A stretch of DNA of 64,000 bases from a bacterium (GCA_016703265.1 JADJCK010000001.1:558001-622000); one strand, 5' to 3'. Positions 1-9,761 are shown, counted from the first letter of the stretch. A program made the numbers and translations. Notes: generated from the sequence alone by a model not told the origin.

Positions 1-989
1 TTCCCAACGACCGCAGCAGCCACGACATCCCGGTGCCGCGCGGCGCGGGCATCGCCATCGTGGCCACCTGGCTGCTGGGCATCAGCAGCACCTGGGCCCT
101 GCGCTATCCGCTGCCGTCGCTCGGCACTCTGGCCCCGACGGGTTCGTGCTGGCGGCGGCCGGCGGCATGCTGGTGCTGGGCGTGCTCGGCTTCTGGGACG
201 ACCGCCACGACCTGAACCCGTACGTGAAGCTGGCCGTGCAGCTGGCCGTGACGAGCGGCGCGCTGTGGCTTTCGGGCCTGCGCATCGCCGACCTGGGCCT
301 GCCGGTGGGACAGGGCCAGCCGCTGGGCGTGTGGGGCTGGGCGCTGGCAATGGTCTGGCTGGTGGGCTTCACCAACATCTTCAATTTCATGGACGGCATC
401 AACGGCCTGGCCTTCACGCAGCTGACCATCGGCGGTGCGGCGTTCTGCCTGATGGGCGTGGCCACCAGCGACTACGAGCTGGCCATCTCCGGCGCTGGCC
501 TCGGGCGCGGCCCTGGGCACGCTCAAGTACAACTTCCCCCGCGCCCACGTCTTCATGGGCGACGTGGGCAGCCTGCCCTCGGGCTTCCTGCTCGGCTTGA
601 TGGCGCTGCGCGCCGGCTTCGGGCCGCGGGCCGAGGGCACGCCCTGGGTAGCGGCCGTGCTGGTGCTGTGGCCCTTCCTGTGGGACGGCGGCTGGACGCT
701 GCTGAACCGCGTCTTTCACGGACGCAATCCGTTCCGCCCCCACCGCAGCCACCTCTACCAGCGGCTGTCGGTGATCGGCATGTCGCACCAGGCGATCACC
801 ATCCGCTACGCGCTGGCGATGGGCGCCTGCGGCGCGGCCGGCCTGCTCGGCACGCACCGCGGCCCTTCGTTCCTGCGCGCGGCCCTCGGCCTGATCCTGC
901 TGGGTTCGGTGCTCTACACGGTGCGCGTGGTGACGCGGGTGCGGGCCAGCATGACCGAGAACGGGAACGGGAAAACGCCCGGGGTGTAG
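1..989 (+). CDS. WecA/WbpL-like polyprenyl-phosphate GlcNAc-1-P transferase, 5' partial, frameshifted
   Basis: This family of integral membrane enzymes transfers a HexNAc-1-phosphate from a UDP-sugar to undecaprenyl phosphate, starting O-antigen or exopolysaccharide synthesis. Visible family motifs are PNDRSSHDIPVPRGAG at the truncated 5' end, the catalytic FNFMDGINGLA near bases 384-417, MGDVGS near 555, and the late HRSHLYQRL loop. Hydrophobic segments alternate throughout. The reading frame changes twice: a G appears lost near 140 (frame 3 to 2) and one gained near 491 (2 back to 3). Both look like homopolymer read errors. The gene converges on the epimerase, with only about 14 bp between their stops. 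The start lies outside the window. A role in initiation rather than another step is inferred from family membership. Confidence 0.85.
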
Positions 990-1003
990 AATACTGTTTG
1001 GCC

Positions 1004-1959
1004 CTACCGACCACGGCGCACCGCCGCCGCCATCGCCCGCAACCCTCGTCCACCGTGAACGGCGGCGTCCACTCCAGACGCGAGCGCAGCAACGCATCGT
1101 CCACCGCCAGGTCGCCGAACAGGCGTTCGACCAGGCGGCTGCGCCCGGCAGTACGCGCCGCAGTCTCGAGCACGCGCACCGGCACCGGCAGCAGGCGCGC
1201 CGGGCGGCCGAGCGCCGCGCCCAGGCGCCGGGCCAGTTCGGGCGTGGAGAGGTCTTCGCCGTCACGCACGACGAAGGCGCCGGTGATGTCGGGGCGTTCA
1301 AGCACGCGCACAATGAGGTCGGCGAGGTTGCCCACGAAGATGAGGCTGCGCCGGTTGGTGACGCCGCCCACCGGCAGCCAGCGTCCGGCGAGGATGAGCC
1401 GTTGCAGGCGGTCGAGATTGGCACGCACACCCGGGCCGTAGACCAGCGGCGGCCGCAACGCGCACCACGACAGGCCGGCCGTCTCTCCGAGCGCGGCCAG
1501 CGCCTGCTCGGCCGCGAGCTTGCTCAAACCGTAGGCGTCGGGCGGGCTGCAGGGTGTGGCCTCGGTCCAGGGGCGGCCGCGCGGCGAGGCGCCGCCGATG
1601 GCCTTCACCGAACTGAGGTAGACGAAGCGGGTGACACCGGCGCGCGCGGCGGCGGCGGCCAGCGTCGCGGTGCCCTGCGTGTTGACCCGCGCGTGCGCCG
1701 CATCGGCGGCCGGGCCGCGCTCGTCCTGGTGCACGCGCGCGGCGAGGTGCACCACGGCCTGCACGCCGGCCAGCGCGGCGGTCCAGTCGGTGCCCGGCCC
1801 GATGTCGCCGACCACGACACTGCGGCACCCGGGCGGCAGCTGCGCCGCATCGCCCGGCTGCCAGAGGGCGCCGGTCACGGTCCAGCCCGCGCGCTGCAGC
1901 GCCGGGATCGTTGTCGCAGCCACGAAGCCGGTGGCGCCGGTGACCAGGACGTGCTTCAT
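1004..1959 (-). CDS. NAD-dependent epimerase/dehydratase (SDR family)
   Basis: An extended short-chain dehydrogenase acting on a nucleotide sugar. The N terminus has the Rossmann motif GATGFVA (residues 8-14), then YLSSVKAIG and the catalytic YGLSKLAAE (YxxxK), followed by the family motif PPLVYGPG. The ATG at 1959 is preceded by AGGAG at good spacing. As written the frame runs on to 796 across the neighbouring gene. Restoring one base near 1041-1044 gives a normal C terminus (TVDEGLRAMAAAVRRGR) and a stop at 1004, for 318 aa, the usual family length. Next to a WbpL-like transferase it may reduce a 4-keto UDP-sugar in the way WbpV does. That substrate is a guess from context. Confidence 0.82.
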
Positions 1960-2186
1960 CGATGGCTCCTGCCCGGCATATCGCCGGGAATGCCGCTGGA
2001 AGAATGGGCCGGGGCCCGCCTGCTGCCTTGATAGGCGAGACCGCGCGTGAAGTCCAGCCACGTCTGGAATTAGTGCTTGGTGGGGTGTCGCGACCGACAG
2101 TAACTTGAACGTTCGACCGGCCGGGCTACGGCCGCAGTCCCGTCATCCCTTCACCGCCGGCGCGCGTCCGGCCGGGAGTCCGCTCC

Positions 2187-3437
2187 TTGCTCGCCAAGCC
2201 CATGCTGCGTCCCTCGGACTGGCCCCTGCGCTCGGCTGCCTCCTGGCAGTCGGCGCTGGTGATGGTCATGCTCGCGGCAGGGTTCCTCTCGATCGCCGCC
2301 AGCCAGCTGGCGCTGGGCCTCTCCCTTTTGCTGATGCTCTACCGCTGGTTCGTGCAGAAGGAGCGCCCGCCGTTCACCGGGCTGGAGCGCACCGCCGCGG
2401 CGCTGGCACTGTGGGCGCTGGCGATGGTGCCGCTGTCGACGAACGTGGCGCAGTCGGCCCTTTACTACCGCCGGTTCTACCTGTTCGCCGCCATCTGGAC
2501 CTGTGCCGCCGCAGCCACCACCGAGCGCAGGCGCGGGTTGATGCTCGCCTTCTTCCTGGGCGGCGCGCTGGTCACGTGCCTGCACGACCAGGTCTACCAG
2601 TTGTTCACCCACGGCAGCCTGTTCGGCGACCGCATGGACGTCACCTTCAACTCGATGACCAGCGGCGCGCTGCTGATGCTGGCAGCGCTGGTGGCACTGG
2701 GCTTCCTGCTGGCGCCCGGCGTGGGCCGCCGCCTGCGGCTGGTCATGGTGCTGGTGCTGGTGCCGCTGCTGGCGGGTGTGGCCATGACCATGACGCGCAG
2801 CGCCGAGCTGGGCCTGCTGGCCGGCGCCGGTGTCATGCTGCTGGTGGTGCGGCCGCGACTGTTCGGCATCTTCGCGGGAGTGCTCCTGATTGCCGCGCTG
2901 GTGGTCCTGTTCTACGGCAAGCACTTCCTGCCCCCGCTGGTGAACGAACGCCTGTCCCCCGCCCACCTGCTGGGCGGCGAGAACACCGTCCTGAGGCGCG
3001 AGATGTGGGGCGGCGGCTGGGGGATGGTGAAGGCGCATCCCTGGACCGGCGTGGGCGACCGCGGCCTCGAGGAACTGAGCCGCCAGTACTACACCAGCAC
3101 CACCGACCGCTACTGGGGCCACCTGCACAGCAACATCGTGCACATGGCGGCCATCTGGGGCGTGCCCGGGCTGGTGTTCGGGCAGGGCTTCCTGCTGGCG
3201 GGATTCTGGTACCTGCTGAAGCGCTGGCGCCTGCTGCGCCGGCACACCGGGCATCCCCTGGCTGCGGGCTGGACCCTCGGCGCCCTGGGAATGTGGATGG
3301 GCTTCTTCGTGGCCGGCCTGACGGAGTGGTACTTCGGCGATGCCGAACCCATGCTCATCTACCTGGCCGTGCTGGGGATCGCGCTGGGCGGCGGCCATCA
3401 CGCGGCGACGGACGCCTCTGCACACACCGCTGCTTGA
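2187..3437 (+). CDS. O-antigen ligase / Wzy_C family membrane protein
   Basis: A protein of about 416 aa with roughly ten hydrophobic segments and a large loop near residues 255-315. The loop ends in HLHSNIVHMAAIWGVPGLV, the His/Asn-containing signature of the O-antigen ligase (Wzy_C) superfamily. These enzymes join glycans from undecaprenyl pyrophosphate to lipid A core, protein or another glycan in the periplasm. The TTG at 2187 has GGGAG eight bases upstream. An in-frame ATG at 2202 is the alternative start. The gene diverges from the epimerase across a 227 bp region and converges with the asparagine synthase. Whether it is a ligase or a polymerase cannot be settled by motif alone. Confidence 0.8.
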   Translation: MLAKPMLRPSDWPLRSAASWQSALVMVMLAAGFLSIAASQLALGLSLLLMLYRWFVQKERPPFTGLERTAAALALWALAMVPLSTNVAQSALYYRRFYLFAAIWTCAAAATTERRRGLMLAFFLGGALVTCLHDQVYQLFTHGSLFGDRMDVTFNSMTSGALLMLAALVALGFLLAPGVGRRLRLVMVLVLVPLLAGVAMTMTRSAELGLLAGAGVMLLVVRPRLFGIFAGVLLIAALVVLFYGKHFLPPLVNERLSPAHLLGGENTVLRREMWGGGWGMVKAHPWTGVGDRGLEELSRQYYTSTTDRYWGHLHSNIVHMAAIWGVPGLVFGQGFLLAGFWYLLKRWRLLRRHTGHPLAAGWTLGALGMWMGFFVAGLTEWYFGDAEPMLIYLAVLGIALGGGHHAATDASAHTAA

Positions 3438-3449
3438 ACCGGGCGCGCT

Positions 3450-5414
3450 TCAGCGCGACGCCGTGCCCACGGTCGCGCGCAACCATTCCTGGAACATGAG
3501 AACGTCCCACAGGTGGTACTGCCAGTTGCGGCGTCCGGAGAGATGCTCGGCCCACTTGCGGCGGATGGGCGCCGGTTCGAGGTAGCCCTCGTTGCGCAGG
3601 CGGGTCTCGTCGAGCAGGTCTTCGGCCCAGGCGCGCAGCGGGCCGCGCAGCCAGCTGTCGATGGGCACGCCGAAGCCCATCTTCGGCCGCTCGACCAGTT
3701 CGCGCGGAACGTAGCGGTCGAGCACCTGGCGCAGCGGCCACTTGCCGACGCCGCCCCGCAGCTTGTAGTCGATGGGCAATGACCAGGCGAACTCGACCAC
3801 GCGATGGTCGAGCATGGGCACGCGAACCTCGAGGCTGGTGGCCATCGCGGCGCGGTCGACCTTCACGAGGATGTCGTCGGGCAGGTACGTGACCAGGTCC
3901 ATCGCCATCATGTGGTGGACGAAGTGGGCGGCCTGCGGCTGCAGGTCCGGCGTGGTCAGGATGGTGGCGGGCTCGACGCCGCCGACCACGAGCAACGCCG
4001 GGTCCGGCCAGTGGCTGACCAGGCGGCGGTAGAGTTCGGCGGCCGAGCGCGCCGTCATCACGTCGGCGCCCTTGTGCAGCTTGTCGCCCACGTTGGCCTG
4101 CGCCAGCCCCACCGGCAGTCGCCTCTGGGAAGGACCCGCCAGCCGGTTCCAGGCGGCAGGACTCACCGCACGGATCATCCCGGCCAGGACCGCGCGGGCC
4201 GGCACGGGCAGGCGCGAGAACCGCCGCCACAGGTTCTGGCCCAGCACGTAGCGCTGGTAGCCGCCAAAGAGCTCGTCACCCGCGTCGCCGCTGATGGCCA
4301 CGGTCACATGCCGGCGCGTCAGCTGCGACACCACGAAGGTGGGAACCTGCGAGACGTCGGCGAACGGTTCGTCGTACATGGTCGGCAGGCGGGGAATCAC
4401 GTCGAGCGTCTGCGCCGGAGTGACTTCGAGCTCGGTGTGGTCGGTGCCCAGGTGGCGGGCCACGGCGCGCGCATGGGCGGCCTCGCTGTAGCTGCCTTCC
4501 TGGAAGCCGATGGTGAAGGTGCGCACGGGCCGGGTCGACTGCGCCTGCATGAGCGCCACGATGGTCGAGGAGTCGATGCCGCCGGACAGGAACGCGCCCA
4601 GCGGCACGTCGGACATCATCTGCCGCAGGACGGCGTCGCGCAGCAGGGTATCGAGGGCGGTGACCGCCTCGTCGGGCGAGCCGGCGAACGGGTTGGCCTG
4701 GCCGGCGGCCACGGCCTGCCGCGCGTCCCAGTAGCGGTGCGGGCCGGCGTCGCGCCCTTGCGCATCGATCCGCAGCAGCGAGCCCGGCGGCAGTTTCGCG
4801 ATGCCCTCGTAGATGGAATACGGCGCCGGCACGCAGCTGTGGCGCAGGAAGAGGGCGAGCGCGCCGCGATCGATGCCGGCGTTGAACGCCGGGTGCGCGC
4901 GCAGCGCCTTCAGCTCGGAGCCGAACAGGAGCACGCCGCCCTGCCGGCCGTAGTAGAGCGGCTTCTCGCCCAGGCGGTCGCGGCCGAGCACCAGTTCGCG
5001 CGATGCGGCGTCCCACGCCGCGAAGGCGAACATGCCGATGGTGCGCGCGACCGTCTCCTCCACGCCCCAGGTGTCGAAGCCGGCGAGCAGCGTCTCGGTG
5101 TCGGAATGGCCGCGCCAGGCGGGCGCCGCCGCGCCCAGTTGCGCGCGCAGGTCGAGATGGTTGTAGATCTCGCCGTTGAAGGTGAGCATGAAGCGGCCGC
5201 TGTGCGAGGCCATGGGCTGGTGGCCGGCCGCCGAGAGGTCGACGATGGACAGGCGACGGTGCGCCAGGCCCACGCAGCCGTCGGCGGTGGCCCAGGCGTC
5301 GGCGTCGTCGGGCCCACGGTGGGCCAGGGCGGAGCCCATCCGGCGCAGCACCTCGAGCGGGGACTGGTCGGTCCGCGCCCCTTCGGGCAACATGAATCCG
5401 GCAATGCCGCACAT
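3450..5414 (-). CDS. asnB: asparagine synthase (glutamine-hydrolysing), AsnB type
   Basis: A 654-aa protein with an N-terminal class II glutaminase domain and a C-terminal ATP pyrophosphatase domain. Cys2 of MCGIAGF is the nucleophile exposed after Met removal. RRLSIVDLS and NGEIYNH follow, and SGGIDSS (residues 277-283) is the PP-loop. The domain order and length fit AsnB. Homologues in polysaccharide loci often amidate uronic acids or other sugars rather than making free asparagine. The context here (glycosyltransferases on both sides) supports that role but does not prove it. Its ATG overlaps the stop of the upstream glycosyltransferase as ATGA, so the two are probably translationally coupled. 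Confidence 0.9.
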   Translation of the reverse strand: MCGIAGFMLPEGARTDQSPLEVLRRMGSALAHRGPDDADAWATADGCVGLAHRRLSIVDLSAAGHQPMASHSGRFMLTFNGEIYNHLDLRAQLGAAAPAWRGHSDTETLLAGFDTWGVEETVARTIGMFAFAAWDAASRELVLGRDRLGEKPLYYGRQGGVLLFGSELKALRAHPAFNAGIDRGALALFLRHSCVPAPYSIYEGIAKLPPGSLLRIDAQGRDAGPHRYWDARQAVAAGQANPFAGSPDEAVTALDTLLRDAVLRQMMSDVPLGAFLSGGIDSSTIVALMQAQSTRPVRTFTIGFQEGSYSEAAHARAVARHLGTDHTELEVTPAQTLDVIPRLPTMYDEPFADVSQVPTFVVSQLTRRHVTVAISGDAGDELFGGYQRYVLGQNLWRRFSRLPVPARAVLAGMIRAVSPAAWNRLAGPSQRRLPVGLAQANVGDKLHKGADVMTARSAAELYRRLVSHWPDPALLVVGGVEPATILTTPDLQPQAAHFVHHMMAMDLVTYLPDDILVKVDRAAMATSLEVRVPMLDHRVVEFAWSLPIDYKLRGGVGKWPLRQVLDRYVPRELVERPKMGFGVPIDSWLRGPLRAWAEDLLDETRLRNEGYLEPAPIRRKWAEHLSGRRNWQYHLWDVLMFQEWLRATVGTASR

Positions 5415-6589
5415 CAGGCGCGCTCTCCCCCATGCCGGCCGGCGGCCAGCAACCCGTCGTAGAAGGCGCCGTAGCGTTCGGCCACGTCGCCGATCTCGAA
5501 ATGCTCCTCCACCCGGCGGCGCGCGGCCGCACCCAGCTCGCGGCGTTCGGTTTCCGGCAGCGCCAGCAGGTCGGCTACGTGGTCGCCCAGCCCCTGCAGG
5601 TCGGTCGGAGCCACGACGCGCCCGGTCGGTCCCACAATGTACGCAGAATCGCCCACGTCGGTCACGGCGCAGGGCACGCCGCAGGCCATGGCCTCGCCCA
5701 GTACGTTGGGGAAGGCCTCGCCGTAGGCCGACGAGGAAACCAGCACGTCGAGCGCCGCCATCAGTCGCGGCACATCGGTGCGCAGGCCCAGGCGATGCAG
5801 CGACGCCGTCACGCCCGCGGCGTCGGCAGCGGCAGCCAGTTCCCGGTTCTGTTCATCGACGCCCGCACCGGCCAGCACGAAGTGCGTACCGGGATGCCGC
5901 GCCAGCACACGCGCCGCCGCCTCGCAGAACCCGGCGTGGTTCTTCTGCCGGTCGTAGCGACCGACCAGGCCGACCAGCGGTGTTTCGGCATCGACGCCCA
6001 GTTCGGCGCGCAATGCGTCACGGGCGGCAGGGTCGGGCCGGAAGCGCGCCAGGTCAAAGCCGTTCGGCACGACGACCATGCGATCGGCCGCGTAGCCCAG
6101 CCCCACATGGAGGTCCCTCGCCACCTCGGAACAGGTGACGATGCGATCGGGCACATGCTTCGACAGGCGCGCACAGGCGCTGACCACCAGCCGCGTCGAT
6201 GATTTCGTGGTGGACGGGTCGAGCCCGCTGTTGCGGATGCACCAGGCCACGGTGGGCACACCCGAAGCCCGCGCCGCCAGGCCCCCCAGCAGGTCGGCAT
6301 GGTACATCCAGGTGTGGACCAGCTCGGGACGCGTGCGCCGCAGCAATGCAATCATCTTGACCAGCGCCGGCAGGCTGGGCCTGCCCGAGCTCATGCCCAG
6401 CGCCGTGACAGGAATGCCCAGGGCGGCAATGCGCGGGCCGATCTCGCCCTCGGTGGTCAGCGAAACGACTGACGGCGCGAACCGCCCGGGCAGGCGCTCG
6501 AGGAGCTTGAGCAGCATGGTCTCGGCCCCGCCGGTCGACAGACCGGTGATGACAAAGACCAGCGGACGCCGCGAGACCCGCACCGCCAC
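5414..6589 (-). CDS. glycosyltransferase family 4 (GT-B fold)
   Basis: A protein of about 391 aa with the N-terminal motif TGLSTGGAETML found in GT4 enzymes. A C-terminal GT-B domain contains GLVGRYDRQKNH and SAYGEAFPNVLGEAMACGVPC, the nucleotide-sugar-binding E-x7-E signature. It probably adds one sugar to the lipid-linked repeat unit in the cytoplasm. The start is uncertain. The GTG at 6589 directly abuts a GGGAG, while the GTG at 6583 has better spacing. The stop overlaps the asnB start by one base (ATGA), and a GC-rich hairpin separates it from the sugar transferase upstream. The donor and acceptor cannot be read from sequence. Confidence 0.88.
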   Translation of the reverse strand: MAVRVSRRPLVFVITGLSTGGAETMLLKLLERLPGRFAPSVVSLTTEGEIGPRIAALGIPVTALGMSSGRPSLPALVKMIALLRRTRPELVHTWMYHADLLGGLAARASGVPTVAWCIRNSGLDPSTTKSSTRLVVSACARLSKHVPDRIVTCSEVARDLHVGLGYAADRMVVVPNGFDLARFRPDPAARDALRAELGVDAETPLVGLVGRYDRQKNHAGFCEAAARVLARHPGTHFVLAGAGVDEQNRELAAAADAAGVTASLHRLGLRTDVPRLMAALDVLVSSSAYGEAFPNVLGEAMACGVPCAVTDVGDSAYIVGPTGRVVAPTDLQGLGDHVADLLALPETERRELGAAARRRVEEHFEIGDVAERYGAFYDGLLAAGRHGGERA

Positions 6590-6681
6590 TCCCAGTCGCC
6601 GCGCATCGCCCCGGCGAGGGCGGTTGGAAGGCGCTACGATCGGGGCAGGAGAGAAGGTGTGTCAAGGCCAACCGGCGCGTC

Positions 6682-6700
6682 GCCCGCCCGGTGGGCGGGC
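6682..6700 (-). terminator. GC hairpin between sugar transferase and glycosyltransferase genes
   Basis: A perfect 8-bp inverted repeat (GCCCGCCC / GGGCGGGC) with a 3-nt loop lies 10 bases downstream of the sugar transferase stop. No strong T-run follows on the minus strand, so it may be a weak terminator, a pause site or an mRNA stabiliser inside one operon. Confidence 0.4.
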
Positions 6701-6709
6701 AAGGCGCGG

Positions 6710-7492
6710 TCAGCGCACGCCCTGGACGGCCTCGATGATCTCGTCGAGCTCGGCGTCCATATCGCCGGCAATCGAAGGCGCCGGCCGCACCGGCAGGTGG
6801 GCCACACGCGGGCGCTTCGCGATGACGGGCTCGTCCCAGGCCGGCACGTTGCTGATGACGGGCGCGTCGAGCATGAGTTCGCCGGCGGTCATGGCGCGGG
6901 TCGACTTCCACGGCGAGACCGTCTCGAGGATGGTCCAGATGTCGCGCAGCAGCGGGTCTTCCAGGTATTCCTCGTACATGGCCAGCTTGCGGGGCATGAC
7001 GCGGTCGATGTAGAAGTTCCGCGGCTCAGCGACCTGCGCGTCGGCGAGGATCTGCTCCTCCGTGCGGAACGCAAGCGTGGCGCGGTGCGTGATGCCCGGC
7101 CGCACGTTCAGGATGCGCGCGTATTGTTCGGGGAACATCTCGGCGAACTCGGGCACTTCGGGCCGCGGCCCGACCAGCGACATGTCGCCCTTCAGCACGT
7201 TCCACAGCTGCGGCAGCTCGTCGAGCTTGGTACGGCGCAGCAGGCGGCCCATGCCGGTGATGCGCGGGTCGCCGCCCGCGGTGACGCCGGCCCCGCGACG
7301 GGCAGCATCGACCACCATCGACCGGAATTTGTACATGCGGAACGGGCGGCCCTGCCGGCCCAGGCGCACCTGCGCGAAGACGGCCGGGCCACGGCTGGTG
7401 GCGCGGACCGCGAGCGCAATGGCGGCCAGGAGCGGGAGCAGCGCCAGCAAGCCGAAGCCGGCGGCGACGATGTCCAACGAACGCTTGCCCAT
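6710..7492 (-). CDS. undecaprenyl-phosphate sugar-1-phosphate transferase (bacterial sugar transferase family)
   Basis: A 260-aa initiating transferase of the WcaJ/PglC class (PF02397). One N-terminal hydrophobic segment (residues about 8-28) is followed by the catalytic domain with KFRSM, KLDELPQLWNVLKGDMSLVGPRPE and NVRPGIT. It transfers a sugar phosphate to undecaprenyl phosphate at the inner membrane face. Residues beyond about 185 form an acidic, Pro-rich tail not typical of the core domain. The ATG at 7492 has GGAGGG at correct spacing. The window therefore has two candidate initiating enzymes of different folds (this one and the WecA-like protein at 1-989), so either two glycans or two strain-specific routes may exist. 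Confidence 0.9.
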   Translation of the reverse strand: MGKRSLDIVAAGFGLLALLPLLAAIALAVRATSRGPAVFAQVRLGRQGRPFRMYKFRSMVVDAARRGAGVTAGGDPRITGMGRLLRRTKLDELPQLWNVLKGDMSLVGPRPEVPEFAEMFPEQYARILNVRPGITHRATLAFRTEEQILADAQVAEPRNFYIDRVMPRKLAMYEEYLEDPLLRDIWTILETVSPWKSTRAMTAGELMLDAPVISNVPAWDEPVIAKRPRVAHLPVRPAPSIAGDMDAELDEIIEAVQGVR

Positions 7493-7701
7493 CGGTCCCT
7501 CCGTGGGTTGGGCAATTGGCTTTTCATGCTATTCACAGGTGCAGAGCATCGGGTGTTGTACGGCAAAGCTTTAGTGCAAGTCATGTTCCCGAATGTGCAG
7601 ATGCAACTCCGTTTGCTGCAAGTTCAATAATGGCATAGTGATGCACGATGAAACGGTTGGCAAGCAAAATTTCGCAAGTATCACAAAAGCCTATCCACAA
7701 A

Positions 7702-7716
7702 GGTGGATAATCCACC
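7702..7716 (-). terminator. 15-bp palindrome downstream of the DUF1801 gene
   Basis: GGTGGAT-A-ATCCACC is a perfect palindrome 55 bp past the DUF1801 stop. On the minus strand it is followed by a T-rich stretch (CTTTGTGG then CTTTTGTG), consistent with a weak intrinsic terminator. It also lies within the 280-bp upstream region of the sugar transferase gene, so an operator is the alternative. I see no other feature in 7493-7771. Confidence 0.4.
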
Positions 7717-7771
7717 ACCGCGGCAATAAGGGGCGGGATCTGGTCGGTCGGCCGGCGCCGGGCGGCGCGCC

Positions 7772-8200
7772 CTACGGGTACCGCCGCTTCACTTCGGCCG
7801 CCGAGGCCTTGAGCATCTTCTCCAGCACGCCGAGATCGATGTCCGACAGCCTCTTCACGTACAGGCAGGCCTTGGACATGCGGTGCTTGCCCAGCTTCGC
7901 CAGGAGCGCCTCGACGCCGGTGAAGCCGGGCACGAGGTAGATCGTCAGGTCGGCCTTGCGGGAGGCGAACCCCAGCACGCAGATGTCGCCCTCGTGGCCG
8001 CTGTCGTACTTGTAGTGGTAGGAGTCGAACCCCACGATGCCGGGGCCCCACATGACCGCCTTCTTGCCGGTGACGGCGGTCATCAACTTCGACAGGGCGC
8101 GGCAGTCCTGGCGGCGGACCGGGTCCTCGATGGCGGCGATGTACTGGGCGACGCTGGCCTTGGTGGGCTTGGTCTTGGCTTCGTATTTGGCGGCGGCCAT
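7772..8200 (-). CDS. DUF1801 domain protein (YdhG-like)
   Basis: A 142-aa cytoplasmic protein resembling the DUF1801/YdhG family. The fold is small alpha/beta, with a conserved VMWGPGIVGFDSYHY-like segment and C-terminal RLSDIDLGVLEKML. The family has no firmly established biochemical role. The ATG at 8200 is chosen because GGGAG lies seven bases upstream. The longer frame to 8296 adds a Pro-rich leader with no signal-like character. DUF1801 genes are common passengers in mobile or accessory islands, and this one opens the accessory run that leads to the attC array. Confidence 0.7.
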   Translation of the reverse strand: MAAAKYEAKTKPTKASVAQYIAAIEDPVRRQDCRALSKLMTAVTGKKAVMWGPGIVGFDSYHYKYDSGHEGDICVLGFASRKADLTIYLVPGFTGVEALLAKLGKHRMSKACLYVKRLSDIDLGVLEKMLKASAAEVKRRYP

Positions 8201-8267
8201 GGGTGGCTCCCGTCGGGGGTGGTTGGGGTGGGTTGGCCGGGTTGGGGTATAGGAGTAGCAAAAGATC

Positions 8268-8293
8268 GGGGAGGCGGCTAGGGACTCCTCCCC
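8268..8293 (-). terminator. probable intrinsic terminator of the lipoprotein gene
   Basis: GGGGAGG and CCTCCCC form a 7-bp stem around a 12-nt loop, 15 bases past the lipoprotein stop. On the minus strand the stem is followed by GATCTTTTG, a short T-run. Confidence 0.45.
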
Positions 8294-8308
8294 CACCGGC
8301 GGCGCCCG

Positions 8309-9394
8309 TCAGTACGTGGCGGAGCTCGTCCTGTACCGCACCCGCAGCCGGAAATGCCCGAAGTTCGGATACTCCGACGCAGGCACGCCGGGATGGTAAA
8401 GCCCCGGAGCCTGATAGATCTTCAGGAAGGTGCGATCCCAGCGGAACGGCGACTGCAGCGCGTTGCTCCGGTAGGCGGCTTCGCCGGCATTGAACGGTGC
8501 TTCCATCGGGAAGCGCACGAGTCCCTTGTTGAGATCGAAACTTATGGAGTTAAGATCCACTATTCCGTCGGGAGCCAGAAACCCGTCGGCATCGGTCACA
8601 TCGAGCCCGAACAACTGGATGTACGGGATGCCGCTCTCGTCGCGCTCCGGCGTTGCGCTGAAGTCAATTCGCTCGATCGCGAGACGGAAAAAGTAAGGAT
8701 CAATAGTCCAAGACCCGAGAGAATAGATATTCCTCATGACATAGCGGAACGTATTGGCGTCAGCACCTTCGGGCGCCTTGAGCAGCTTCATTCGATAGTA
8801 GAGCCCGCTTTCGCCGGGCAGGTTCACGCGCCGGGATTCGTCAACTCCGGGCTCGTCCCCTACGCGATATGCAATCCCGCGATGCTCGTCAATGACAACA
8901 TACGTGACGGCCAGGACATCATCGGCATTCATCTCGACGCGCACGTCGACACCTTCAAAGTCGCCGTTAGTGTCCTGCATGATATCGAACTGCGTCAGAT
9001 CACGCCAACGGGGCCCGTGTACCACGGGCGTCAGGAAATCATTCGGCGGGGAATACGCCAATGCCCAGAACACACCTGTCGAATCCGAATAGGCCGCAAT
9101 ATTCGCAATGTCACCAGGCTCCAATGGGCCGGAAGAGACCATCCTGAAAATCCGAATCGAAGACAATACGATCCGCTGGCGCGGCGCCTCGCGGCCAGGA
9201 ACGTCGAGTCCGGGTGTTCCGCCGGAATGCGGCAGATCCAGCCGGAAGAAGCGGTTGTTCAGGTATTCGTCGGAGGTGGTCAGATATTCCTCCAGCACGG
9301 GTGGCGGTGGAGTCGGGACGGGATCCGATGCGTCTCCGCAGCCGCACATGAGGAGCGCAAGCATGGCAGCGATCCATGATCTCGATGTTCGCAC
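8309..9394 (-). CDS. hypothetical lipoprotein with SprA-like motif
   Basis: A 361-aa protein with a lipoprotein signal peptide (LLMCGCGD, lipidated Cys near residue 19) and a Pro-rich stretch (PVPTPPPP) after it. Near residues 265-300 it carries a DG-x-D ... LNKGLVRFP ... APF pattern that resembles segments of the type IX secretion protein SprA. I rate that as a hint only. The remainder is beta-rich and unrecognised. The GTG start at 9394 has AAGGAG six bases upstream. Location is probably the outer membrane or periplasm. Confidence 0.65.
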   Translation of the reverse strand: MRTSRSWIAAMLALLMCGCGDASDPVPTPPPPVLEEYLTTSDEYLNNRFFRLDLPHSGGTPGLDVPGREAPRQRIVLSSIRIFRMVSSGPLEPGDIANIAAYSDSTGVFWALAYSPPNDFLTPVVHGPRWRDLTQFDIMQDTNGDFEGVDVRVEMNADDVLAVTYVVIDEHRGIAYRVGDEPGVDESRRVNLPGESGLYYRMKLLKAPEGADANTFRYVMRNIYSLGSWTIDPYFFRLAIERIDFSATPERDESGIPYIQLFGLDVTDADGFLAPDGIVDLNSISFDLNKGLVRFPMEAPFNAGEAAYRSNALQSPFRWDRTFLKIYQAPGLYHPGVPASEYPNFGHFRLRVRYRTSSATY

Positions 9395-9455
9395 GACGAC
9401 TCCTTCATGGGATCGATACCAGCACGCATGTCGCTGCCGGCAAAGGCTGGAGAGG

Positions 9456-9761
9456 TCAGACTCCGCTGACTGCTTTCGGTCGGCGGGATTCCGGACGTAC
9501 GATCAGCAGGACAACCACCGCGTGCAGCACGGTGCCGGGGATGACGCCCCACCACCACCGGTGGTCGTAGATTCCGAGCGACATGGGCACGGAGATGCAA
9601 AGCGAGCCAAGAAAGCACCCAACGACCATCCGACGCAAACTGCTCCCCGCCAGACTGGAACCGCAAGCCGGACAGTCGAAGGCAGGCTGCCGGACCCGGT
9701 ACAGGTCACCGAATCGGATGCGGGCGCCGCAATCGGGACACTTCTTGTCGAAGGGGTTCAT
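9456..9761 (-). CDS. zinc-ribbon small membrane protein (paralogue of 36059-36352)
   Basis: A 101-aa protein starting with two Cys pairs (CPDC ... CPAC) spaced as a zinc ribbon, then two hydrophobic segments with IYDHRWWWGVIPG between them. The gene at 36059-36352 has the same architecture, including DHRWWFFVIPG, so the two are paralogues. ATG at 9761 with AAGGAG upstream. The DUF1330 stop overlaps this start (ATGA), suggesting coupled translation. Function unknown. Confidence 0.7.
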   Translation of the reverse strand: MNPFDKKCPDCGARIRFGDLYRVRQPAFDCPACGSSLAGSSLRRMVVGCFLGSLCISVPMSLGIYDHRWWWGVIPGTVLHAVVVLLIVRPESRRPKAVSGV